A stretch of DNA of 64,000 nt from contig KN832564.1 in NCBI GenBank assembly GCA_000827205.1, positions 756,682-820,681 on the forward strand, read 5' to 3'. Shown here in pieces: positions 46,744 to 58,302 of this stretch. This DNA comes from Plicaturopsis crispa FD-325 SS-3 (taxonomy: Eukaryota > Basidiomycota > Agaricomycetes > Amylocorticiales > Amylocorticiaceae). Numbering within the stretch: position 1 is the stretch's first letter; each line of letters begins with the position of its first letter. The notes beneath the pieces were generated by a model. It was not told where the DNA came from. It saw nothing but the letters and a program-made list of their open reading frames with translations, and did not search any database. A program made the translations under genes and the position numbers.

Positions 46744-47751
46744 GCCGACGCCATCATTCGCATCTTCGAGTCGTACGGAATCCGCGACATCCTGAAGTGG
46801 GTGGACGATTTTGTCTTCTTTCGGTCTCCTTCCGATCGTGTGGCGGGAGGGCACGGCTACAATATTCGTGCGCGCCAGATCTTTGAGATCGCGGAGCGCC
46901 TCGGCTGGCCATGGAATCCGGCCAAGCACACGTCGTTTTCGAATGAGTTCACATACATTGGCTTTCTGTGGAATATCTCGGCGCGATCTGTCGAGATAAC
47001 TGCAACAAAGAAAGCGAAGTTCCTCGTTAAACTCGACTGCTGGACGGCGTCCGCCAAAGTGTCCCGGAAGGACTGTGAGTCCTTGGTGGGTACTCTTAAC
47101 CACTGTTGCTATGCAGTGCCCTCCGGACGTTCCCGCATGCCCTCGCTCTATCGTCTCACGTCTTCATTTCACTCAAGCACATCTACATTCATGCGACACC
47201 ACATCCCTCGAGACGCTCTGCGCGATGTTGAATGGTGGCGCGAGGTTCTGTCGAAACCGTTCTGTGGCCACATCCTCCGCTCTCCTCTGCCGGTGACTCC
47301 GCTTTCCATATTCGTCGATGCCTCTACCAGCTGGGGAATCGGTCTGGTCATTGAAGGGAGGTGGTTTGCTTGGCAGCTTCTGCCCGGGTGGAAGACAGAT
47401 GGCAGGGACATCGGCTGGGCGGAGATGATCGCTGTCGAGCTTGCTGCGCGGTTCCTGGTCAGTTCTGGATACCACGACTGTCACTTGCTTGTTCGCTCCG
47501 ACAATCAAGGTGTCATCGGAGCTCTCAAGGGTGGTGTCTCTCGCAATGCCCAGCAGAACTCGTCCTTGCAGCGGATTACGAGCCTCCTGTTTGGGGCATC
47601 GCTGCAGCTGTCTTGTGAATATGTTGCGTCTGCAGTTAACTGTGCCGACGCGCCGTCCCGAGGAATCTTCCCGCATGCCAACCTACGTCTCAAGCCTGTG
47701 TTTGACATTCCGTCTCGTCTTGCTCCGTTCTTGCGTACATACCACCCTTAA
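46744..47751 (+). other. Reverse transcriptase/RNase H region of the element
   Basis: Partial polymerase region of the Ngaro-type copy. RT signature WVDDFVFFRSP is followed by thumb-like sequence, then an RNase H domain with IFVDASTSWGIGLVIEG and LLVRSDNQGVIGALKGG. It belongs to a broken element, and no product is implied. Confidence 0.85.
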
Positions 47752-47886
47752 CGTGTATATGGCTTATTTTCGAGACTCTATCCTTAGCGTATATGTTTTT
47801 GTAACTATTTGTTCGCGGACACATCTTATTGAGTGCCCTGCAATGGGCTGAACTGAAATATAGACCGTCAGCCGCTAGTCTGTATT

Positions 47887-49021
47887 GTGTCGTCGCGGGC
47901 ATGCCCGCTGCCTCCTGAAGTCATGACGAGCTCCATCATTGCCCTGAACTCCTTCCAGAGGGATGTGCTGGGCACTCGCGTCTCTACCGGCCTCCCTATT
48001 CGCACAGAGCGCACCGTTCAGCACCGGTTTGCTCCAATGCGCCGTACTTCGAGGCCAATCCACCAAACACAATCGAGGGTCGACGGACCATCTCCCTTCT
48101 CTTTACCTGCAAGTGTCCTGCTGGCTACAGAACTCGTCATCAAAAAGTCCTGGGCGGGCGACACTCTAACCGGGTACTCTGCGGGGGTCAAGGCCTTCTC
48201 TGTGTTCTGCGATGCGTACGATGTCCCGCTCGCAGACAGACTCCCGGCCTCCGAAACACTTATCTGCGCGTTTGTCGCATCCCGTGCGGGAAAGTACAAA
48301 GAGACGTCTACTCAGAATTGCGTGTCCGGCGTCAGGGCTTGGCATATCACCAACAATGCGCCGTGGGTCATGGGTCTCCGACTTCGACAAACGCTTCGCG
48401 GTGTGCACGCGCTTGCTCCCAAAGGTCTGCCCCCGCGTCCACCAGTCACCAGCGACATGCTGGTGATACTTGCGCAAGAACTCGATCTCTCGAGCCCGCT
48501 CGACGTCTGCGTCCTGGCTGCGGCTACTTCGTCACTGTGGGGCCAGGCGCGCTTGGGCGAGTTATTCTCGCCGTGGGCTAATTCTTTCGACGGAGGGTAC
48601 ATACCCTTGCGCTCGAGTCTCGGCGGACCGACGACGGAGGACGGCTCGCGGCCCCTCCATCTCCCTTGGACGAAAACTCGGAAAGCCGCAGGCGACGTAA
48701 TCATGATATGTCGTCAGAACGGCGCGTCTGACCCCGTCGACGCGCTCGAGCGTCACCTGCTAGTCAACAATCCGCCCGCAAACATTCCTCTATTCTCCTA
48801 CAAGTCCGAGGCCGGTTTCACCTGTCTGACGAGAAAGCGGCTGCTTCTGGTCTGCAACCGGATTTGGGAGAAACACGGATTCGTGCGCATTCAGGGTCAC
48901 TGCCTGCGCATCGGCGGGACGACTGAGCTGCTCATGCGCGGAGTCAACCCGGAGATCGTCAAGTCTATGGGCCGTTGGTCCTCGGACGCGTTTCTTCTTG
49001 CCTCTGCCTTCTGGGTTTGGG
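47887..49021 (+). other. Tyrosine recombinase region of the element
   Basis: The core of a lambda-integrase-like recombinase. There is a helical N-terminal part (ATELVIKKSWAGDTLTGYSA), then SLWGQARLGELF with the first catalytic arginine and HCLRIGGTTELL with the H-x-x-R pair. This domain, together with RT/RNase H and split repeats, identifies the Ngaro/DIRS group. It belongs to a broken element. Confidence 0.85.
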
Positions 49022-49061
49022 TGTGTCTTCGCAAGGCTCGTCAGCGCCTTCGTCTTGCAGT

Positions 49062-49199
49062 GGGTTTGCCCTTCGCCTACCCTCGACACACTTTCAGGTC
49101 CTGGCACCAGCTGAGGATTCTCATGCGAAGCCAGGCCTCCCCCCAGAACTTGAGCAAATGCGTACAACAGCAGACACGAATGCACGCCCATCCTGAGTT
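49062..49199 (+). repeat. Ngaro split repeat B1
   Basis: 138 nt, beginning GGGTTTGCCCTTCGCCTA and ending CCATCCTGAGTT. It matches B2 at 49421-49558 by eye. It abuts A2 at the shared T (49199). Confidence 0.9.
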
Positions 49200-49337
49200 G
49201 GCCGAACTCAGACGTGACTTGTCCCTGTGAGTTCGGGGACTCAAGATGCGTGCAGGAGGGTGACTAAGCACCCAGCCTCTTGTTCTCGTACTACAACAAT
49301 CTCCCCTATTAATCGTCCTCCCGACGATTCGCGTTTT
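49199..49337 (+). repeat. Ngaro split repeat A2
   Basis: 139 nt, the internal copy of A1, placed between B1 and an 83-nt spacer (49338-49420) that precedes B2. The B1-A2 junction reconstitutes the sequence expected of a circularised A/B joint. Confidence 0.9.
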
Positions 49338-49420
49338 TCTGCACCCACCCACCATCCCTTCTTTTGTAGTTGTACTAGTGGATAATGTGGTTCTGTTACT
49401 GTATTCGTTTGCTCGTCTAA

Positions 49421-49558
49421 GGGTTTGCCCTTCGCCTACCCTCGACACACTTTCAGGTCCTGGCACCAGCTGAGGATTCTCATGCGAAGCCAGGCCTCCC
49501 CCCAGAACTTGAGCAAATGCGTACAACAGCAGACACGAATGCACGCCCATCCTGAGTT
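49421..49558 (+). repeat. Ngaro split repeat B2
   Basis: 138 nt, identical by eye to B1. It is the right terminal repeat and ends at the shared T next to host sequence CACAGACGCC. Confidence 0.9.
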
Positions 49559-49932
49559 CACAGACGCCATCTCCCGTCATCACTTGCGCACTCACGCATT
49601 TCTCCCTTCTACGCGAGTATGACGAGCTCTTGTTATCCGTAAGGCGCCGACTGTGCGCGAAACAGGTGTGGGGCGGAGAGCGCGTCCGCACCTGGATCGA
49701 GGAGGACATCATCGCGAACAGGGACGTCGAGGGAGACTCGGACGCACCGCCCCGATATCACTGGAGGCTCGTCAAAAAGGTGATGGATAGGGTAAGGGAG
49801 CAGCTTGGCGGCGACGAGGGCGTAGGCGCGCTGGGCCTCGAGGGAGGCGTCGAGGCGGTGAAGGGGGCCGTGATACGATGTTGGAGGGAGATTGACGCTG
49901 AGCAACGCGTCGCACTCTCGTCCGATCAGTAA

Positions 49933-50300
49933 GCAAGGTCTGTTGAGCACGTCGGTATGCGCATCTTCCTCGATCTCGTTGTCTTATTGTAGCTGTACGT
50001 CGGTCTTGAATTATATTATACAAATGCTATATGATATCCCGCAATGTCATCGCCAATTTCTATGTTGCTGCCACTGCGAAACTTTAAGAATCGAAAAGCC
50101 AACCGGTCAACCGGTCAACTGCGCCACAATTGTGACATTGGAAAGACCTCAACGGCGAGGTGATCCTCATCTATTGCCGTTGTTGTTCAGACTGCACGTA
50201 GGAAGGGCTGAATTATGTAGATTCACGAGGGTAAGGGAAACAAGTACTGGATGCATTTATTACGCTACAGGATAGTGGAAAGCAGGAGGGATAGAGAAAA
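49933..50300. other. Convergent 3' region
   Basis: 368 nt between the nucleotidyltransferase-like gene's stop and the cullin stop. A direct duplication CCGGTCAACCGGTCAAC is at about 50103-50120. No gene. Confidence 0.5.
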
Positions 50301-53056
<2,756 letters not shown>

Positions 53057-53255
53057 GGCTGGTGGTGGTAAGTGGTAGAGAGGGGAACAAGGCAGTGGCG
53101 TCGGCGCCGTCTCCTCGAGGAGCGCTTTGGCAGGTATTTGCCTTCAATTACAGCCACCGAGTCAAAACAGTCAACGCCACAATTCAGAGCAACTGTGTCT
53201 CTATTCGCAATAATTTCTACGAGGAAAGTAATGCTGTACCAAGTGTCTAGAAAGA

Positions 53256-54276
53256 TTATACCTTCACGCCGGTATGGATAGATGCGATACCACCCCAAAG
53301 GTCCGTCCATGCTGCTCCCTCAATGTCTTTCCCAGTTACGAATCCAGCATCCCTGATCAGCTGTGCAAACTCAGGTTGTGGGGGGAACTTCCGGATGGAC
53401 TCGACGAGGTACTGATACGATTCCCGGTCGCCGGCCAGTATCGTTCCCAGCAGAGGGATCATCGAAAATGAGTACTGGTCATACATCCTGCGAGTGTGAC
53501 GCATGAGATCGGTAGCTTATATATACGTAGAATACTCACATGCTCAAGAGCGGGTTGTTGACTTTGCTGAACTCGAGACACGCGAAAGTTCCGCCGGGTT
53601 TCAAGACGCGATGCGCTTCTGCAAGAACCGCAGGGATAGATGTGCAATTACGGATGCCAAAGGCAATAGTGTAGAGGTCATAGGTGTTATCCTTGAACAC
53701 GGAGGTAGGGAGCTCCTGGGCGTTCGCTTCGTGGAAAGAGACCTGTGGGGCTTGAAAGTCACGTCAGCATGCCTTCGCCGTGTAACCAGTATAGCGCGTC
53801 TTACTGTTGTGATACATCGTCTTTTTGAAGCGCCTGAAGCCTTCCTTCAGCATTTGACCATTGATGTCAACGACCTCCACAGTTGTTTCTCTATCCGCGT
53901 AATTTTCCCGCGCATGGTCCAATATACGGAGCGCGATGTCGCCTGTACCGCCCGCAACGTCTATACATCGCATCGGCCCTCTCCGGCCGGGTCTGAGCGA
54001 CGATACAAACGTGTCTTTCCACAGCCGATGCACACCAAAGGATGTCGCATCGTTCATTAAGTCGTACGAGGACGCGACGGAATCAAAGACATTTTTGACG
54101 AGGTGCTCTTTGGTCTCCTCGGGGACATCCCTGAAGCCGAACGAGGTAGTGCGTTGGGTATCGGACGACGAGGAACTTGGGGTAGAGGAACTCTGAGTGT
54201 GATTTTGCCGTAGTAGAAATAGACTAGGACGTGCTTTCCAGAGAGGAGACTTCAAGCAGCGAGACACGGACTGCAT
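53256..54276 (-). CDS. COQ5: Ubiquinone biosynthesis C-methyltransferase Coq5
   Basis: A mitochondrial UbiE/COQ5 methyltransferase that adds the C-methyl group to the benzoquinol ring in coenzyme Q synthesis. The N-terminus [20 protein letters not shown] is rich in Arg/Ser and looks like a targeting peptide. The catalytic domain has [39 protein letters not shown] (the family signature DxMNDxxSxGxHRxWK), SAM motif [16 protein letters not shown] and [11 protein letters not shown]. After introns come [38 protein letters not shown] and [14 protein letters not shown]. The end is [15 protein letters not shown]. The start at 54276 is chosen to include the presequence; an in-frame ATG at 54363 would give a longer, less typical N-terminus. 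Confidence 0.95.
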
Positions 54277-54428
54277 TGTGGTGGAACCGAAGGAGCAAGT
54301 TGGCGTCGTGGTGCGCCGGATTCTGTGAGAGCGCGTCGAAGGCGTGGGAAACAAATACTGCATCGGGGATACAGGCCTCTGGCTTTTCGATTTTGCAGCT
54401 TGCTGTTTGCAGTTTCCCGTTTACCGTC
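54277..54428. promoter_or_regulatory. 152-bp bidirectional promoter COQ5/mL58
   Basis: Only 152 nt separate the divergent start codons of two genes whose products both go to mitochondria. The two genes almost certainly share regulatory sequence. No TATA was seen. Confidence 0.6.
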
Positions 54429-55055
54429 ATGTTTGCTGTCTCGTACGCTGCGGCGCGCATCGCTGTCAGACCACGGCAGTCCTTCGTCTCGTCTATTTCT
54501 CGGTCGTATGCGACGCGACGAGAGGACAAAAAGACGCGCGCTTCGAGGGGCAACTACATAGCTCCGAAACCACCCTACCGCGCCCCAGATCCTCTCGACC
54601 CAAGCAACCCCAGTATTCCGTCAGTGGCCCTCGGCGAGGACCTCACATTTATCCATCGGCCCCCTCCTTCCATGCCTTCCCCATTTTCACTCACCGTTGC
54701 GCCCTCGTCACCTCTGCTGCGACCACCGGGAGAGCCTGTATCAGCTGATGCACCCCAACCACCTCTACTCCGGCCGTCCTCGTACAGACCCGAGCCCCCG
54801 CGTGCATCGGATGAGACAGTCGCGAAAATACGGAAGCTGCGTCGCTCAGACCCGGCCTACTATACTTGCAAGAAACTCGCCACCATGTTTAATTGCACGG
54901 AGCACTTTGTGTCCAGGATAGCATCGTTGCCGAAGCCGTTGCGGAAGAAGGTGGTGAAACAGACGTTACTGGAGCATGAGAAGGTCAGGGAGGGCTGGGG
55001 CGAGAAGAAGTTCATGGCTCGGGCTATCAGGCAGAAGCGGAGGGAGTTCTGGTGA
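54429..55055 (+). CDS. Mitochondrial ribosomal protein mL58 (MRPL20)
   Basis: A 208-residue single-exon protein of the large mitoribosomal subunit, specific to fungi. A presequence-like N-terminus (MFAVSYAAARIAVRPRQSFV, then SRSYATRRED) is followed by a proline-rich linker with repeats of PPxxRP. The conserved MRP-L20 block follows: ETVAKIRKLRRSDPAYYTCK, KLATMFNCTEHFVSRIASLP, and REGWGEKKFMARAIRQKRRE ending FW. The RKLRxxDP and W-G-x-K-K patterns define the family. The start at 54429 is the first ATG giving the presequence. Confidence 0.9.
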   Translation: MFAVSYAAARIAVRPRQSFVSSISRSYATRREDKKTRASRGNYIAPKPPYRAPDPLDPSNPSIPSVALGEDLTFIHRPPPSMPSPFSLTVAPSSPLLRPPGEPVSADAPQPPLLRPSSYRPEPPRASDETVAKIRKLRRSDPAYYTCKKLATMFNCTEHFVSRIASLPKPLRKKVVKQTLLEHEKVREGWGEKKFMARAIRQKRREFW

Positions 55056-55566
55056 AGGAGCAGTCGGTCATTGATTGGCAGGTGAATGCTTAACGTGGTT
55101 ATCATACCGTCTGCCGTTTGCGCGACTCGACTTACCTTTCGAATTCACTCAGTCTCATTCCCTGCTTGTTGCTACACGTGAAAGTTATCATGAGCTGCAA
55201 ATACGGTTATTCCAATGAAAACTCGGCCCCAAAGTGATATGCAACGGAAGCCCGAGTCTGCATAAGGAAAGTGACTTGGTTCGACAAGCATTACCCTCGG
55301 CCATTCCTTTCACTCCGGTTTCACCCTAGGCCTGTGGTTTTGCGTCTCGAAATGCAACGGATATCCCACAGAATGGACGTATGTATAGTATCTGTTCCCA
55401 ACCGCCCTGCCAGTGACTCGAACCTTAGGGGAGACCCGGCCAATGCTTTCACATGTTGAGCTTAAGCCAGGACCTTTAAATATGGTCGTACTCATCTGCA
55501 ACTTTTCATACGTTGTCTTGCACCCCCTCCACCCTTTCACTGGGACCAAGATCACACTTTCTTACC
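55056..55566. other. Promoter region of malic enzyme
   Basis: 511 nt between mL58 and malic enzyme, both on +. It holds the mL58 3'UTR and malic enzyme promoter. A TTTAAATATGG near 55475 is AT-rich and about 90 nt before the ATG. No gene. Confidence 0.45.
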
Positions 55567-57792
55567 ATGTCCGCCGTCGCTACCTTGCCGCCCCATTTCA
55601 ACAGCGTAAACCATCGCCAACGGTGTCTCCAGCAGCTCCGGTCGAAATCAAGTCCTCTTGAGCAATACATTTACCTTAACGGGCTGAAAGGTCGCGACCC
55701 CAGCCTCTTCTACGAGATCCTGCTTGACAATATACTCGTGCGTCCCTTGTTATTATCTCATTCGATGCAACACGGTCTCTGAGCAGTCGTTGTTATAGGA
55801 AATTATACCGATCCTGTACACTCCTACCGTTCGTTGTCATATTTATTACTTGCAATCTCCTCTGAACTTTCGTAATTAAGGTCGGAGATGCATGCATGCA
55901 CTATTCGCACATTTGGCGCCGTCCCGAGGGCCTCTACATATCTATCCAGCACAAGGGCCATATCCGGGATGTCATTGCATCCTGGGCGCATATCCAAGAT
56001 GCCAGAATTGCCGTTGTAACTGATGGTATGAATATGTCCGTTCTCCCTAGGAGTAATAATGGCTGACCTGGCTTGAAGGGTCACGTATCCTGGGCCTGGG
56101 CGATCTCGGCGCGAATGGCCTGCCGATAAGTCTTGGGAAGCTGTAGGTGTTTTTATCTGCCGCGTCAAATTTGAGTCTCTCAAGCCATTATATTCTTCAG
56201 TGATCTCTACATCGCAGGCGCCGGTATCAGGCCTAGCTCAACGGTGAGATCAATCCGTTCTCTACGAAGCCTCATTTCCTCATGCCCTCCGTGCTGCAGG
56301 TCCCGATTTGCCTCGACCTGGGCACCAATACCGAAAAATACCATAGCGACCCTCTCTACCTGGGTGTACGTCAAGCCAGGCCCAACGCAAATGAGGCATG
56401 TTTTACCTCTGCTTTTTCTTTGTTGGGGTCTAATCTGGGTCCAACAGATGGAAGAGTTCATGGAGGAATTCATGACAGCAATGAAGGACGTGATGCCGCA
56501 ACTCGTGGTTCAATTTGAGGATTTCTCTACGGACAATGCGTTCAAGTACTTGGAATCGTTCCGCCGGCGGTACCGGTGCTTCAACGATGATGTTCGTCCC
56601 CTCTCTTCCCATGTTGCTTACCTCGACTGACTGCTACATACGCGTTATTCAAGATCCAAGGCACTGGTGCAGTTGTACTCTCCGGTTTTATCAATGCTGC
56701 GCGCCTCGCATCCGCAGCGTCCGGTCGTCCCTTGACTGACCACAAAATACTGTTCTTTGGCGCCGGGAGTGCTGGCATTGGTGTCGCGAAGCAACTGCTA
56801 TCGTTCTTCACCCTTCTAGGTCTCTCCGAGGAAGAGGCGAAAAAGCGGATATATGTGAGTTTATGTTCGCTCTCTCTCAGAATCCTATAAATTAAAAATG
56901 CCATTATCAGACGGTAGATTCAAAGGGATTGATCACGGCTGACCGCAAAGGACTGCAAGAACATAAAAAATGTAAGCCGCCTCCTCTTGCGGTCCTTTCC
57001 AGAGTCGGACCGTCTGACGTTACAAATGGCTATAGTTTTCGCCCGCACTGATTACAATGGGCCTGCGTTGACAAAGCTTACGGAGATCATCGACTACGTC
57101 AAGCCCACCGCTCTTCTTGGGCTGAGCACCATGCGCAACGCGTTTACAGAAGAAGTCGTTAAATCCATGTCGTCTCTCAATGCGCGCCCGATAGTCTTCC
57201 CGCTCTCGAATCCCGTCACGCTCTGCGAGGTAGATTACGAAGACGCAATCCGGTGGTTCGTCAGAAGATATCTGAACTATTCATCACGGGCACTTCACTC
57301 ACACTTCTCGCAGGACGAATGGCAAAGTAATCTTCGCCTCCGGATCGCCGTATAAACCGGTTACACTAAATGGCAAGACTTACGAGCCCGGCCAAGGGAA
57401 CAATTTCTACGTGTTCCCCGGCATCGGGCTGGGCACAACCCTAGCCAAGGCTCGCCATGTCACCGATGCCATGGTCGAGGCGGGCGCCATCGCATGCTCG
57501 TCGGCCTTGACCGAGGAGGAGGTCGCTGCTGATCTTGTGTATCCAAGGATTGGACGCATCAGAGATATCAGTGCGCAGATTGCGCTTGCTGTCATACGAG
57601 CTGCCCAGACTGAGGTAAATTGGTTTAAACTTGGGTCTGGAAATTGCACTAACTCATTTGGTGTATGTGCAGGGTCTCGACGAGAATCCGTACTTGCGAT
57701 CGCTCACAGACAAAACATTGCTTGCGCGCATCCGGGAGAAGATGTGGGTACCCGCACGGTCTATAGGGCCTGTCAAGGGCAGTATGCTCTAG
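55567..57792 (+). CDS. NAD(P)-dependent malic enzyme
   Basis: Oxidatively decarboxylates malate to pyruvate, yielding NADH or NADPH. Multi-exon, about 540 residues. The malic N-terminal domain shows [77 protein letters not shown] (the family signature) and [20 protein letters not shown]. The acid loop is [20 protein letters not shown] with [15 protein letters not shown]. The NAD-binding domain follows with [18 protein letters not shown]. Then come [48 protein letters not shown] (the frame is kept by an intron before it) and [20 protein letters not shown]. Cofactor preference is not settled. It ends at 57792. Confidence 0.93.
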
Positions 57793-57981
57793 ATACATTG
57801 TATTCTTTGTCTGTGGTATCGCGGGGACTACACAGCGTTCGCGCTGCTAAGAGAGCCCCAAGTTCATTGTGGGATTGTACTTCAAGAATGACATCATCGT
57901 GTTGAGGCCACTATCTCGTATTAGGCAGCGCTTATACTATGAAGTGAAAGCCATCGATGTCGATGCATATTGATTACCACC

Positions 57982-58265
57982 ATGAAAAGTAAGTACGACG
58001 GTGTCCGTTGGTACCTCTACCTGACCTGTACGTCTGAAAGACTGAACTAAGGTCTCCTTAGCTAAGGACTTACTGACCCAAGAGGAATGTAAAACCATGT
58101 TGCATCGTTTTGGTGCGGCATGTATTAAGAATGGAGCAATGGTACAGAAAATGCGAGAGGCCATGTAAGTATTAACAAATGGACAAGGCGAAACAAGACG
58201 AGAACGACAACAGCCACATTAGGTTAGGTAGGCATTTGAAAGAAAACGAGTGTCAGAACAGATGA
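57982..58265 (+). CDS. Possible tiny three-exon gene
   Basis: An ATG at 57982 followed by a strong donor (GTAAGTAC) and an acceptor (CTCCTTAG) joins to a frame reading KDLLTQEECKTMLHRFGAAC, IKNGAMVQKMREAM. It then stops at TAA, or crosses a second good donor (GTAAGTATT) to a last exon ending at 58265, for about 50 residues in all. The peptide looks amphipathic and non-random, but I cannot name a family. It lies only 37 nt from the convergent PH-gene stop. It may equally be a remnant or the 3' part of a longer untested gene. Confidence 0.35.
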
Positions 58266-58302
58266 TGAAAAACAATATGATGCATGTAAGTGAGTCGAAA
58301 TG

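Larger units (their letters stand above)
46605..49558 (+). mobile_element. Ngaro-type tyrosine-recombinase retroelement (fossil, broken copy)
   Basis: A DIRS-order, Ngaro-like retroelement of about 2.95 kb, shown by its parts. Reverse transcriptase and RNase H sequence (about 46744-47751) is followed by a tyrosine recombinase region (about 47887-49021). The flanks form the split direct repeat order A1-B1-A2-B2 that defines Ngaro-type elements. The single T at each end (46605/49558) is the only base shared by the host junctions, and no target-site duplication is seen, as expected for recombinase-mediated insertion of circular DNA. The A and B repeat pairs look identical by eye, which suggests a recent insertion. 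The copy is clearly shorter than whole relatives and lacks part of the coding set, so I treat it as broken. It interrupts the nucleotidyltransferase-like gene in the same orientation. Confidence 0.9.
45688..49932 (+). pseudogene. Nucleotidyltransferase-like host gene split by an insertion
   Basis: A host protein whose exons are 45688-46155, 46242-46605 and 49559-49932; the coding lengths sum to 1,206 nt (401 residues). A mobile element sits between the last two pieces. The protein resembles a polymerase-beta-like nucleotidyltransferase fold. It has MGGKAFQQLGLSLSAFPR, the acidic metal-binding pattern HGDIDFIVAGP at about 53-63, and VQVDVHVCQDKDEWERVLFF where the second acidic strand should be. 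GYGDLGMMMAALVRPHGMSL, then LGLALPSAFKTQRAAFEWAA and FLRWATHQP, are helical. The C-terminal piece is charged (WGGERVRTWIEEDIIANRDV, YHWRLVKKVMDRVREQL). The reading frame is the same on both sides of the element. As the DNA stands the gene should make no full-length product, unless the element is lost or spliced out. This looks like an uncharacterised basidiomycete family; I do not assign a reaction. Confidence 0.75.

Noticed and set aside
49062-49558. Repeated blocks of about 138 nt with spacers, superficially like a repeat array
   Set aside because: The two block types occur in A-B-A-B order tied to a recombinase-bearing element, which is the split repeat structure of a Ngaro-type element. 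A CRISPR array is not expected in a fungal nuclear genome and the blocks are far too long.
55400-55480. Possible tRNA on the minus strand (GGTTCGAGTCAC phrase)
   Set aside because: The T-loop-like phrase lacks a paired stem, and there is no acceptor stem or D-arm at the right distance.
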